NCBI GenBank assembly: GCA_963828015.1
Contig: CAWHCD010000006.1
Span: 496,001-560,000, forward strand
Reading direction: 5' to 3'
Source: CAVPUA01 sp963828015
GTDB lineage: Bacteria > Actinomycetota > Actinomycetes > Mycobacteriales > Jatrophihabitantaceae
Length of the DNA: 64,000 nt
Translations under genes and position numbers: made by a program
The notes under the pieces: model-generated
What the model was told of the DNA's origin: nothing
What the model saw: only the letters and a program-made list of their open reading frames with translations
Database searches by the model: none
In this document: positions 24,789-34,076 of the stretch, in pieces
Numbering within the stretch: position 1 is the stretch's first letter
How the letters are laid out: every line of letters starts with the position of its first letter

Positions 24789-26162
24789 ATGACGAAGGCA
24801 CTCGCCGCCGCCCTCGCCGCCCGCTGCACGGGCCCGGTGTGGGCGCAGGACGCTCCCGATCCGGGTGACTACGACGCCGCCCGCAGCGGCTTCAACCAAG
24901 CTCTCGATCACCGACCGGGTCTCGTCCTGGCGGCCGAGACGAGCGCCGACGTCGCGGCCGGAGTCCGGTTCGCCGCCGAGGCGGGCCTGGCGGTGGACCT
25001 GCAAGCCACTGGGCACGGAGCCCATCGGGCGATGGATGGCGGCCTGCTGATCAGCACCCGTCGTCTTACCCGGGTGGCAGTCGACCCCGACACCGGCACG
25101 GCCCGGGTAGCTGCGGGGGCGAGCGCCGGTGACCTCATCCGGGCGACCAGTTCGCACGGACTGGCTGCGGCGGTCGGCGCTGCGCCCGGCGTGGGCTTCT
25201 TGTCCTACAGCCTCGGCGGTGGTCTCGGCCTGATCGGCCGAGCGTTCGGCTGGTCCGCCGACCGCATCCGCCGACTTAACGCGGTCACGGCCGACGGACG
25301 CGAGCTCGTCGTAACCGCGGACCAACATCCCGACCTGTTCTGGGGACTGCGCGGTGGCGGTGGAAACCTCGCCGCCGTCACCGAGATCGAGGTCGACCTG
25401 CTAGCGGTTCCACAGATCTATGCCGGGGGCCTGTTCTTCGGTGGCGAGCAGGTCGCTGAAGTCATCGCCGGATTTCAGCAGTGCACGGCCCGCGCGCCTG
25501 ATCAACTGACCTTGTCCGTGGCGTTCATCGCCTTCCCCGACCTGCCGGTGCTGCCCGGCCCACTGCGCGGTCGATTCTGCGCACACGTGCGCGTCACCTA
25601 TCTCGGTGCCGCTGAGCAGGCCGAGCCCCTCATCGCGCCCCTGCGCGCCATCCCGGCGCTACTCGACACCCTTCGCCCCCTTCCATTCACCGAGATCGGT
25701 TCCGTGCATGCCGACCCGGTAGACCCTCGACCGGTGCACTCCGACAGCGCGACATTGCGTAGCGGCGACGCGCTCGAGGACCTCGGCGCCCGCCTCGAAC
25801 CGAGCCAGCCATTCATGCTCGAGGTGCGTCACCTCGGCGGGGCACTCGCCGCGGCGCCAGCGGTCCCCGACGCTGTAGGTCACCGCGATGTCCGTTACAA
25901 CCTGTTCACCTCGGCCTATCCCGGCGCCGATCCCGGCTCGGCGGCGCAGGCTCAACGCCGCCTCTACGACGCACTCGGCCCCGCCGGTGCTGGCGGTCCG
26001 CTGCGGACCTTCCTGCCGAGTCAGTACCGCGACGCGAGCGCCTGCTACGAACCGGAGATCGCGACTCGGCTCAGCCGCCTCAAGACGACCTGGGACCCGG
26101 ATGGAGTCTTCGATTACGCCCCGTCGATCGCGGCACCGCCGCAAGCCCCCGTGGACGCGTAA
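24789..26162 (+). CDS. FAD-linked oxidoreductase (BBE/PCMH type)
   Basis: A 457-residue berberine-bridge-like flavoenzyme. The FAD-binding PCMH domain (residues ~35-215) has QATGHGAHRAMDGGLLISTR, where the His in GHGAH is the usual site of covalent 8-alpha-histidyl FAD attachment, and SYSLGGGLGLIGRAFG plus FWGLRGGGGNLAAVTEIE. The C-terminal BBE element is seen as RLKTTWDPDGVFDY. The second (6-S-cysteinyl) attachment is not apparent. Such enzymes oxidise sugars, alcohols or alkaloid-like compounds. Divergent from the alpha/beta hydrolase gene. Confidence 0.87.
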   Translation: MTKALAAALAARCTGPVWAQDAPDPGDYDAARSGFNQALDHRPGLVLAAETSADVAAGVRFAAEAGLAVDLQATGHGAHRAMDGGLLISTRRLTRVAVDPDTGTARVAAGASAGDLIRATSSHGLAAAVGAAPGVGFLSYSLGGGLGLIGRAFGWSADRIRRLNAVTADGRELVVTADQHPDLFWGLRGGGGNLAAVTEIEVDLLAVPQIYAGGLFFGGEQVAEVIAGFQQCTARAPDQLTLSVAFIAFPDLPVLPGPLRGRFCAHVRVTYLGAAEQAEPLIAPLRAIPALLDTLRPLPFTEIGSVHADPVDPRPVHSDSATLRSGDALEDLGARLEPSQPFMLEVRHLGGALAAAPAVPDAVGHRDVRYNLFTSAYPGADPGSAAQAQRRLYDALGPAGAGGPLRTFLPSQYRDASACYEPEIATRLSRLKTTWDPDGVFDYAPSIAAPPQAPVDA

Positions 26163-26263
26163 GCTCGGGTGTACTGAGGCTCTGTCGCACATCAGCTGCC
26201 ATCGCTGGTTTCGCCCTCGGCGATCCACAAGATCGACCGGTCGCAGGTCGGCGAAGAGGCGCA

Positions 26264-26434
26264 ATGAGCACTCAACTCACCTCCACTGACGCATCATCGG
26301 TTGTCGACTCGACCGCCTGGCACTGCGAGATGTGCGAGCACGGGGACGAGCGGCACGGCACGGTTGGTCGCCGGTTCTGCGCGGCCACCCAGTCACAGGC
26401 CCTCCATCGAAACTGCATCTGTCGGCCGGTGTGA
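26264..26434 (+). CDS. Small Cys-rich protein coupled to the glycosyltransferase
   Basis: A 56-residue frame starting at ATG 26264 behind GAAGAGG. The Cys pattern is WHCEMCEHGDERHG (C-x2-C), RRFCAAT and HRNCICRPV (C-x-C), which could bind one zinc ion or form disulfides. Its TGA overlaps the GTG start of the glycosyltransferase by 4 nt (GTGA, 26431-26434), so the two would be translationally coupled. No family is recognised. Confidence 0.45.
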   Translation: MSTQLTSTDASSVVDSTAWHCEMCEHGDERHGTVGRRFCAATQSQALHRNCICRPV

Positions 26435-27558
26435 TCTCCTTCATCTGGTCGCCCGGCAATGTGTTGCCCGCCGGCACCGGCGGCTCGGAGAACTACACGA
26501 CCGGACAGGTGCGCGAGCTCAACCGGCGCGGTGTCGATGCGCAGGTAGTGACCGTTGGCCTCGGCGAGGCCGACGGTCGATCTCAGTTCACCGATGTTCC
26601 CTTCCGCTCGATCGCCCACCTCTCGCAAGTGACTGAGCTGGAGGGAACGGTGGTGTTCGTCAACGACATCGCCTCAGCCGCGACGAAGAACCCGGCGATC
26701 CAGATCCTGCACAACCCGCCGCCGATTCGGGAGCAGCACCGCGCATTCGCGATCGAGAGCGTGCGCAATCGCGTCCTGATCGCCACCAGTCGGTACGCGG
26801 CGGCTCTGTGGGCCGACTTCCTCGACGTCAGCACGGCCTCGATCCACGTCGTGTACCCGTTCGCCGAAGCGCCGTTCGCCGCGCAGGTTCGCCCCGCCCC
26901 GCCCGAGAACCGCACCCGGATTCTCTACGCCGGTCGGCTGAGCCCGGAGAAGGGCATCTACACGCTGTTGGCGATGATGCACGTAGACGTCATCGCCGAT
27001 GACCCCGCGCTCAGTTTCACCGTGACGACCGCCGGATCGGACAAGCCCCAGGGCCAGGTCATCGAGCAACTGATCGAGGCCCACGTAGGGATCGCGGTCA
27101 CCGCAGCGCGCAAGAGCCCGGCAACGATGGCCGCGCTGATGGCCGAGCACGACATCGTGGTCATGCCGTCCAATGGCCAGTACTGGCACGAGACGTTCGG
27201 GATCGTCTCCATCGAAGCCCAGCACACCGGGTGCCGAGTGGTCGCCTCGAACGACGGCGGCCTGCCTGAGACCGACTGCGGCGCCGTCATCCTCGTCGAG
27301 GCCGACAACGCCGAAGCGCTCGCCTGCGGAATCCGCGACGCCATCGCCATGGGCCCGGTGACGGCCGCCGAGCGACGCGTCGCCGCGGATTGCTTCACGG
27401 TTACGCACTCCGTCGACGCCCTCCTTGACGTTCTCAGCCGGTACGGGCATCGGACCTCGCCCGACATCGACCGCGAACTGGAGGCGCTACTCGGCCTTCC
27501 GGCCCGACAAGCCATTCGGCCGCTTGGCCCACACACCGAAACACCGACCGCGGCCTGA
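26431..27558 (+). CDS. Glycosyltransferase family 4-like
   Basis: A 375-residue GT-B glycosyltransferase. The N-terminal acceptor domain begins ISFIWSPGNVLPAGTGGSEN with the glycine-rich loop; the donor domain has ILYAGRLSPEKGIYTLL, MPSNGQYWHETFGIVSIEA (the E-x7-E nucleotide-sugar motif) and VVASNDGGLPETDCGAVIL. GTG 26431 is chosen because it overlaps the stop of the small Cys-rich gene; GTG 26332 would extend it in frame. Sugar and acceptor unknown. Confidence 0.85.
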   Translation: MISFIWSPGNVLPAGTGGSENYTTGQVRELNRRGVDAQVVTVGLGEADGRSQFTDVPFRSIAHLSQVTELEGTVVFVNDIASAATKNPAIQILHNPPPIREQHRAFAIESVRNRVLIATSRYAAALWADFLDVSTASIHVVYPFAEAPFAAQVRPAPPENRTRILYAGRLSPEKGIYTLLAMMHVDVIADDPALSFTVTTAGSDKPQGQVIEQLIEAHVGIAVTAARKSPATMAALMAEHDIVVMPSNGQYWHETFGIVSIEAQHTGCRVVASNDGGLPETDCGAVILVEADNAEALACGIRDAIAMGPVTAAERRVAADCFTVTHSVDALLDVLSRYGHRTSPDIDRELEALLGLPARQAIRPLGPHTETPTAA

Positions 27559-27644
27559 CCGATCGAGCAGCAATACGCGGCCTTCCCGGCTGTGCCGATT
27601 GCAGCGAGTGAAAGACTGTCGGCAACTGATGCGAAGGGACCCTG

Positions 27645-28559
27645 GTGCTCGATCCAACCGGTTTGTTCACCACCCGACTCGAGCCGGCCGAGTTGGGGTC
27701 GGTGGCTCCGGTGCTGGTCGAGGCGCTCGATGGATTCGTGGACGCCGGCAGCGGTCGACGACTGGCACGTGAGCACCTGCTCAACGCCCTGGATTCGCAG
27801 TTGCTGATCAGCTTCGACGTGGACCAGTTGCTCGACTACCGGGCCCGGCGGCCGGAGATGACGTTCACCACGGACCACTGGGCCGACTATGCGGCGCCGC
27901 AGCTGGCGATTCACCTGGTCCACGATCTCAACCACGTCCCGTTCCTGCTGCTGCACGGCCCCGAGCCGGACACCCAATGGGAGCGATTCATCGCCGCCGT
28001 GCAGCTGGTCGTCGAGCAGTTCAGGGTGCGGCGAGTCATTGGACTCAGCGCCATCCCGATGGGCGTTCCGCACACCCGTCCGTTGACCGTGATCGCGCAC
28101 GGCACGCCCCCCGAACTCGTGGCGGACTTCCCGAAGTGGCTACCGACGGTCCAGGTCCCGGCCAGCGTCGGCAACCTGCTGGAATATCGCCTCGGCCAGG
28201 TCGACACGCCGGCCTGTGGCTTCGCCGTCGCCGTCCCCTACTACGCGGCCAACCTCGACTACCCCGACGCCGCGCACACCCTGCTGAGCTCGCTGGCGAG
28301 CGCCGGTGAGCTTTCGCTGCCGACCGAGGCGCTGGCCCGCGCGGCCGAGTCGGTCCGTGGCGATGTCGACCGGCAGGTCGCCGACAGCGAGGAAGTCAGG
28401 GCCCTGGTGCAACGCCTGGAACAGCAGTACGACGAGATGACCGGCACGCGCGGTGGCAGCCTGCTCGGCGAGGGAGACCGGCTTCCCACGGCTGACGAGC
28501 TCGGGGCCGAGTTCGAGAGCTATCTGTCCAACCGGCCCGACGACGACGCCGCGAGCTGA
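27645..28559 (+). CDS. PAC2 family protein (proteasome-assembly chaperone-like)
   Basis: A 304-residue PAC2 protein. Landmarks are LVEALDGFVDAGSGRRLAREHL near the N-terminus, FDVDQLLDYRARRPEMTF, LLLHGPEPDTQWERFIAAV, and RVIGLSAIPMGVPHTRP followed by LLEYRLGQ and FAVAVPYYAANLDYPDAA. PAC2 proteins are universal in actinobacteria; the archaeal/eukaryotic relatives assist proteasome assembly, but the bacterial role is not established. The acidic C-terminal tail is helical. GTG 27645 with GAAGGGA upstream. Confidence 0.9.
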   Translation: MLDPTGLFTTRLEPAELGSVAPVLVEALDGFVDAGSGRRLAREHLLNALDSQLLISFDVDQLLDYRARRPEMTFTTDHWADYAAPQLAIHLVHDLNHVPFLLLHGPEPDTQWERFIAAVQLVVEQFRVRRVIGLSAIPMGVPHTRPLTVIAHGTPPELVADFPKWLPTVQVPASVGNLLEYRLGQVDTPACGFAVAVPYYAANLDYPDAAHTLLSSLASAGELSLPTEALARAAESVRGDVDRQVADSEEVRALVQRLEQQYDEMTGTRGGSLLGEGDRLPTADELGAEFESYLSNRPDDDAAS

Positions 28560-28571
28560 TCGACCCTGGGC

Positions 28572-28928
28572 CTAGGAAGCCAGGAACGCGCCGACGCGAG
28601 CCTTGGGGCGACCGATGATGGCGCGCCGGGCCTTGATCAGCACCGGGCGCTGCATCAGCCGCGGATGCTCGACCAGCAGGTCGGCGACCGCCTCCGGGGT
28701 GACGTAATCCGCCGCGTCCAGGCCGAGCTGCGCGAAGTAGGAATCCTTACGGACCAGGTCCTCGGGCGGATCCTCCAGCTTGGCCATCAGGTCCAGCAGC
28801 GAAGCGCGGTCGAGCGGAGTCTTGAGGTACTGCACGATCTCGGTGGTCACATCGGCCCGCTCGGCCTCGGTCACCGCGTACTTCGACGTCGTGCAGGCGT
28901 TGTTGTGCAGGATCGTCACGTCGGCCAT
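28572..28928 (-). CDS. ArsC/Spx-family (glutaredoxin-fold) protein
   Basis: A 118-residue ArsC-family protein. N-terminal ILHNNACTTSKYAVTEA carries one Cys in the position of the catalytic arsenate-reductase Cys, and the C-terminal RPVLIKARRAIIGRPKARV has the expected Arg-Pro and Arg pairs. YLKTPLDRASLLDLMAKL matches the YLxxPLs element of arsenate reductase. Could reduce arsenate with glutaredoxin or mycothiol-type partners, or be regulatory; no ars genes are nearby. ATG 28928. Confidence 0.82.
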   Translation of the reverse strand: MADVTILHNNACTTSKYAVTEAERADVTTEIVQYLKTPLDRASLLDLMAKLEDPPEDLVRKDSYFAQLGLDAADYVTPEAVADLLVEHPRLMQRPVLIKARRAIIGRPKARVGAFLAS

Positions 28929-29009
28929 GCCCGCGAGCGTACTGGGCCCGCGATCCACCACCGACCCTCTGAATGTCGTTGCCGAGACAGCGTCGACTAG
29001 CCTCGCGAT

Positions 29010-29342
29010 GTGGAGCAAGAGCCCGATTACCGGATGAGTCTGGCGGCTGAACGCACCTACCTCGCTTATATTCGCACCGGGCTGGCCCTCATGGCCGCTG
29101 GCGTGGCTGTCGTGGGGGCGTTGCCGAATGCCGGGGCGGAGAACCTGCGGCGGGTCATTGGCATTGCCTTGATCCTGGCCAGCGTGGCCGTGCTCATTGA
29201 CGCGCGCATGCGGTGGGCCGCCGTTGATCAAGCGATGCGCCGCGGGGAACCACTGCCGCCGATCCGTAGGCAAGTGCAGTGGCTGAGCTGGCTGGTTGCG
29301 GCCGCGGCGGTTGCCGCGTTGGTGTTGATTTTCGTCGTCTGA
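29010..29342 (+). CDS. DUF202 family membrane protein
   Basis: A 110-residue YidH/DUF202-like protein. The conserved start RMSLAAERTYLAYIRTGLALMAAGVAVV includes the family-specific AxERTxLAWxRT-type motif; TM segments lie at about 24-40, 48-64 and 90-109. GTG 29010 has no clear ribosome site. Same strand as, and 77 nt before, the antiporter gene. The family is also fused to polyphosphate polymerase SPX-VTC proteins in eukaryotes; bacterial function is unknown. Confidence 0.82.
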   Translation: MEQEPDYRMSLAAERTYLAYIRTGLALMAAGVAVVGALPNAGAENLRRVIGIALILASVAVLIDARMRWAAVDQAMRRGEPLPPIRRQVQWLSWLVAAAAVAALVLIFVV

Positions 29343-29418
29343 ACCGATCTGAGCGATCCGCACCGCCTCCTTGCGGGGCGTCTCACCGCACCTCGGTCAG
29401 CTCGGCCAGACTGACCGG

Positions 29419-31131
29419 ATGGAACTGACGCTTGTCCTGGTGATCGGCATTGTCAGCGTCGTCGCCACGAGCGCGGTGTCGGAGCGGATCGGGGTCGCCG
29501 CCCCGCTGAGTCTGGTCGTGCTGGGCATCGCGCTGAGCTTCCTGCCCGGCGTGGACGTGCAGGTCGATCCCGAGGTGATCCTGACCGGCGTGCTGCCGCC
29601 GCTTCTGTACGCCAGCGCGACCCGGATGCCGGCGCACGACTTCCGCCGGAATTTCCGGACAATCTTCTCCCTCGCGGTCTATCTCGTCGCACTCACCACG
29701 CTGAGCACCGGCTACCTCGTCGACGCGCTGATCCCCGGTGTCGGTCTGGCGGCGGCGTTCGCGCTGGGCGCGGTCGTCAGCCCCACCGACGCGGTCGCCG
29801 CGACCTCCGTCGGTGGCCGGCTCGGACTTCCCTCACGGCTGACGACGATCATCGAGGGCGAGGGGCTGGTCAACGATGCCACCGCACTCGTGTTGCTCGC
29901 CTCCGCGATCACGGCGATCAACGAGCACACCCACGTCTGGCGGGTGGGCGTGGACTTCATCTACTCGGCCGCGGTCGCCACGGTGGTGGGAATCTGCGTC
30001 GGGTTGCTCGGAGTCTGGCTGCGTTCGCTGCTCGAGGACGCCGTCTTCACGACCGCGATCTCCTTCGCGCTGCCGTTCGTCGCCTTCCTGCCCGCCGAAC
30101 GGCTGCACGCCTCCGGAGTGCTGGCCACCGTCTGTGCCGGCCTGGTGGCCGGCGCGCTCGGACCGCGCTATCTCTCGGCGCAGAGCCGGATGGCCGAGTC
30201 GATCAACTGGCGCACGATTGCCTTCCTGCTCGAGGGCGGAATCTTCCTGGCGATGGGTCTGCAGCTCAAGTCGCTCTGGGATGCCGACTCCGACGCCGGA
30301 AACGCACCCAGCACGGCAATCTGGGTGGGCTTGGTGGTCTCGCTGCTCGCCCTCGCGCTGCGCGTCGTCTTCGTGGCGCCGATCGTGGCCCGGCTACGAC
30401 GCACCCAAGCACGGGCGGCACACCGTCAGGGTGAACTCGAGAAGCTGGAGGTGCGATTCGCCGATGCGGTCGTTCGCGAGGCCATCCCCGAACGTCGGCG
30501 AGCCCAGTTCACCCTTCGCCTCAACCAGCAGCGCGCCGACATCGCGTTCTCCGTGAACGAGCGGTTCGGCTGGCGGGGCGCGGGTGTGTTGGCCTGGTCG
30601 GGTATGCGCGGCGCGATCACGGTCGCCGCCGCGCAGACCCTCCCGGCCGACACCCCGGAGCGGCCGCAGCTGGTGCTGGTGGCCTTCACCGTCGCCGCGG
30701 CCACGCTGCTGCTGCAAGGCTTGTCACTGCCGATGGTGATTCGGTGGTTGCGCGTGCCCGGCGACGACCCAGAGACCGACCGGGTCGCATACGCCGATCT
30801 ACGCAGCGACTTGAACGATGCCGCCTCCGAGGTGCTCGACAACGGCGACCTCCGAGATTCCGACGGTGCGCCCTATGCCCCCGAGGTGATCGAACGGACC
30901 CGCGAGATCCTGCGGGTGCGAACGGAGCGCACCGTGCCGAGCACCGAGACCGAGGACGAGAACCGCGACAAGTACGTCGAGTTGCTGGCGATTACGCTCG
31001 CCGCCGAACGCACCGCCATGTTGCAGGCTCGCGCCGAGGGCCGCTATCCCTCGCGGGTGCTGGATCGAGCGCAGCGCTCGCTGGACACGCAGGAGACCCT
31101 GTTGCAGCGCCTGCCCGGCCCGCCTTCCTGA
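29419..31131 (+). CDS. Na+/H+ antiporter, CPA1/NhaP type
   Basis: A 570-residue cation/proton antiporter with about 12 membrane segments in residues 1-430 and a charged cytoplasmic tail of ~130 residues. Family marks: GVLPPLLYASATRMPAHDFRR, LGAVVSPTDAVAATSVGGRLG, and IIEGEGLVNDATALVL with the ion-binding Asn-Asp pair; MRGAITVAAAQTLP is the typical late membrane segment. Exports Na+ (or K+) in exchange for protons across the cytoplasmic membrane, by family knowledge. ATG 29419. Confidence 0.92.
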   Translation: MELTLVLVIGIVSVVATSAVSERIGVAAPLSLVVLGIALSFLPGVDVQVDPEVILTGVLPPLLYASATRMPAHDFRRNFRTIFSLAVYLVALTTLSTGYLVDALIPGVGLAAAFALGAVVSPTDAVAATSVGGRLGLPSRLTTIIEGEGLVNDATALVLLASAITAINEHTHVWRVGVDFIYSAAVATVVGICVGLLGVWLRSLLEDAVFTTAISFALPFVAFLPAERLHASGVLATVCAGLVAGALGPRYLSAQSRMAESINWRTIAFLLEGGIFLAMGLQLKSLWDADSDAGNAPSTAIWVGLVVSLLALALRVVFVAPIVARLRRTQARAAHRQGELEKLEVRFADAVVREAIPERRRAQFTLRLNQQRADIAFSVNERFGWRGAGVLAWSGMRGAITVAAAQTLPADTPERPQLVLVAFTVAAATLLLQGLSLPMVIRWLRVPGDDPETDRVAYADLRSDLNDAASEVLDNGDLRDSDGAPYAPEVIERTREILRVRTERTVPSTETEDENRDKYVELLAITLAAERTAMLQARAEGRYPSRVLDRAQRSLDTQETLLQRLPGPPS

Positions 31132-31174
31132 GCGCCTGAGGTCCTTGGCGCCCTTGATCTGCTGGGAGCCGATG

Positions 31175-34051
31175 TCAGGCCGGCCGCGCGGCGGTGACGT
31201 CGCTAAGTGACCACCGCTCGCCCCGGCGCCAGGCCCGGGCGAAGCGCTCGCGGCCGAGCGCCTGCTCGGTCCGGAGCTGCAGATCGGTTGTGAACGCTCG
31301 GCGCGGCCACGCGATGCCGCCGCGCTTGTTGTGTGCTCGGGCAGCGGCGTACAGCGCAGCGGCCTGCTCGTAGTCCTGCGCCAGACAGGTCAGGTTGGCT
31401 CGCGTTTCTAGGTACCAGCCGCCCTGGCGGGTGCCCAGTCGCCAGTGGATGTCGATGATGCGGTCGGTCCATCGCAGGCCCTCGATCGCGCGACCCTGCT
31501 GGATCGCCACGACGCTGCACGCCCCAGCGGCCGTCCAGGCCGCGAAGGCATGTCCGACGGCGGTGGCCCGGGCATAGATCTCGCTGGCGCGCTGATCGGT
31601 GGCCTCCAGCGCGGCGGTCGGCATGGCGTGCAGGCAGGCCAGGGCATCGGTGAAAACGGTGAGTCCCTCATCGCCGGCCTGCTGCGCGATTCCGGCCATC
31701 ACGCCATGGATGCGGCCCAACAGCTCAAGGTCGTCGGTGGACCAGACGGCCGAGCCGAGCCGACCGAGGGCATGTCCGGCCTCGACCCGCCGGGCCGCCG
31801 GAACCTGATCCAGCAGCGCCAGCGCACGATCGACCAGTGGGGTGGCCAGATCCGGGCGCCCCTGTAGCGCTCGCAGCGAGGCGGTCGCAGCGAGCGCGAG
31901 GGCCTCGTCGACCGCGTCGATGCCTACGGCCGACGCCAGTGCGGGCAGCGCGCGCTCGAGCCACCACGCGGCGTCGGCGGTTTGCGAGCGGTAGTACCAG
32001 TAGTCGAGCAGCCGGGTCGTGATGAGGACGCCGGCTACCGGATCATCTTCGTTCCCGGGCCGGAACTCGTCCTCGAGGACGCCGCGGATCGTGGCCAGGT
32101 CGTCGTCGATCGCGTTGAACCAGGCCGCTTCGGCGAAGGATCCGAACGGTGGACGATCCGCCGTCCGCGCCAGGACCCAGGTTCGACGCCGCGTCCGTTG
32201 GCGGGCGCTCGCGCCGTCATCGTCGAGCCCCCGGGCGGCGTAGGCCCGCACCGTCGCGAGTTGCCGGAAAAGTGACGGACCCTCCGGGCGGGTAGGGGGT
32301 AGCGCGACGAGCAGGGAGCGCTCGACCAGCAGGGGCAGCAGGTCAGTGGCTTCGGCGTCGTGATCGTCCCAATCGGCGGAGTCGGAGACGCCGAGCGCTG
32401 CGGCGGCCGTGAACGGTCCGGGCAGGACGGCCAGATCGCGCTGCAGCCGTCGCTCGGGTTCGCTGAGCAGCCGCTCACTCCAATCCAACGCCGCCCGCAA
32501 CGAGCGGACGCGCTCGCCGCCTTGCGCGGCTGGGCGGGCCAAGCGGCTCGGGTCGGCTCGGACTTGATCAGCGATCTCCTCCAGGGCGTACGCCCGGGCG
32601 CGCGCGGCCGCGAGTTCGATGGCCAGGGGTAGACCGTCGACGGCGGCGCAGATCACCCGCGCCAGCTCTCGGGCCGATTCGGGCGGCAGCGCAGCCAGGC
32701 GGGCGGGCGCGGCATCGCGAGCGCGCCGCAGGAACAGTTCAACCGCGGGGGAGAGCTGCTCACCGTTGCCCTCGTCGCCCACGGGCAGGGGCTCGACGTT
32801 GACCAGCCGCTCGCCGGACAGCCCGAGCGGCTCCCGACTGGTGGCCAGGATCGAGACCTCGGCCTCGCCGCCGGCCAGCGTGCCGGCGATCTCGCTGACC
32901 GCCGGCATCAGGTGTTCACAGTTGTCCAGCACCAGCAGCGCGGCCCGGCCGCGCAGATGGGCGGATAGCGCGTCGAAGGCGCGACCGACCGACGGTGACT
33001 GCAGCCCGAGCGTCGACATGATGGTCGGCCCGATCAGGGCGGGGTCGGTGATCGCGGCCAGGTCGGCGAACCAGACCCCGTCGGGAAACAATGCCGCCCC
33101 AGTTGCGGCGGCTTCCACCGCCAGGCGGGTCTTTCCGGCGCCGGCCGGCCCGACCAGGGTGATCACGCGATGGTGCCCGAGCAGCTGCGTCACGGTGGCC
33201 AACTCCGCGGTGCGGCCGAGCAGCTCCGACGTCCGTCCGGGTAGGTGCACCTCGACCGAACGGGCGGGCGCCGCCGTCGGGGCGGACGGCGCGAGGCTGG
33301 GGTCTTGGGCGAGGATGCGCCGCTGCAGTTCCTGCAGCTCGGTGCCCGGCTCGATGCCGACCTCCTCGAGCAGGGCCGCTCGCGTCTCGAGGTAGGCGGC
33401 GAGCGCGTCCTCGACCCGTCCGCATCGATAGAGGGCCAGCATCTGCTGGGCACGCGATCGCTCGTCGTGGGGCGTCTCTCGGATGAGCGCCTCGACGTCG
33501 GCGAGGGCCCGTTCGGCCTGCTGCGTGGCGAGCAGGGCATCGATGCGCCGCTGCCGAACCTGCCGGCGCTGCTCCTCCAGACGGGCCACGGCGGCCGCGG
33601 CCCAGGACTCATCGGCGGCCGGTCCGTACGGGCGGCCCCGCCACAGGCCCAACGCCTCATCGCAACGACGCAGCGCGCGTTCGGGCTGATCGGTGGTCAT
33701 CAGGTCGGCTATCTCGTCGGCGAGCTGGGCGAAGCGAAGGGAGTCGACCTGCTCGGTGGTGACGAGCAGCCGGTACCCGCCGGACTGGTTGACCAACACC
33801 GTGGACGGTTCGCGCGCCGGTCGGCCGGGTTCGAGCACCCGCCGTAGCCGCCAGACGTGCGACTCCAGCGTTGATGCCGAACCGCTCGAGGCGCGATCAC
33901 CCCAGACGGCGTCGATGACCGTATCGACGGACACTCGCTGGTTGGCGTGCACCAGGAGCAGCGCGAGAACGGCCGCCGGTCGTTTGCCTCCGGGTGACTG
34001 CTCCTGGCCGTGGAAGGTGATCGACAGTGCGCCCAGGTCGCAGAGTCGCAT
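31175..34051 (-). CDS. AfsR/SARP-family regulator with BTAD and NB-ARC ATPase domains
   Basis: A 958-residue regulator. Residues ~1-95: OmpR-type winged helix (RPAAVLALLLVHANQRVSVDTVIDAVWG). Residues ~100-245: bacterial transcriptional activator domain (LRFAQLADEIADL, ALLEEVGIEPGTELQELQRRIL). Residues ~265-560: STAND-type ATPase with P-loop ITLVGPAGAGKTRLAVEAA and Walker B ALLVLDNCEHLM. The C-terminal third is helical and TPR-like. Such regulators activate secondary-metabolism or catabolic promoters. It is encoded 25 nt downstream of the MFS gene and may be co-transcribed with it. Confidence 0.9.
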   Translation of the reverse strand: MRLCDLGALSITFHGQEQSPGGKRPAAVLALLLVHANQRVSVDTVIDAVWGDRASSGSASTLESHVWRLRRVLEPGRPAREPSTVLVNQSGGYRLLVTTEQVDSLRFAQLADEIADLMTTDQPERALRRCDEALGLWRGRPYGPAADESWAAAAVARLEEQRRQVRQRRIDALLATQQAERALADVEALIRETPHDERSRAQQMLALYRCGRVEDALAAYLETRAALLEEVGIEPGTELQELQRRILAQDPSLAPSAPTAAPARSVEVHLPGRTSELLGRTAELATVTQLLGHHRVITLVGPAGAGKTRLAVEAAATGAALFPDGVWFADLAAITDPALIGPTIMSTLGLQSPSVGRAFDALSAHLRGRAALLVLDNCEHLMPAVSEIAGTLAGGEAEVSILATSREPLGLSGERLVNVEPLPVGDEGNGEQLSPAVELFLRRARDAAPARLAALPPESARELARVICAAVDGLPLAIELAAARARAYALEEIADQVRADPSRLARPAAQGGERVRSLRAALDWSERLLSEPERRLQRDLAVLPGPFTAAAALGVSDSADWDDHDAEATDLLPLLVERSLLVALPPTRPEGPSLFRQLATVRAYAARGLDDDGASARQRTRRRTWVLARTADRPPFGSFAEAAWFNAIDDDLATIRGVLEDEFRPGNEDDPVAGVLITTRLLDYWYYRSQTADAAWWLERALPALASAVGIDAVDEALALAATASLRALQGRPDLATPLVDRALALLDQVPAARRVEAGHALGRLGSAVWSTDDLELLGRIHGVMAGIAQQAGDEGLTVFTDALACLHAMPTAALEATDQRASEIYARATAVGHAFAAWTAAGACSVVAIQQGRAIEGLRWTDRIIDIHWRLGTRQGGWYLETRANLTCLAQDYEQAAALYAAARAHNKRGGIAWPRRAFTTDLQLRTEQALGRERFARAWRRGERWSLSDVTAARPA

Positions 34052-34076
34052 GATCGAACTTTAACGAGCACGGGCC

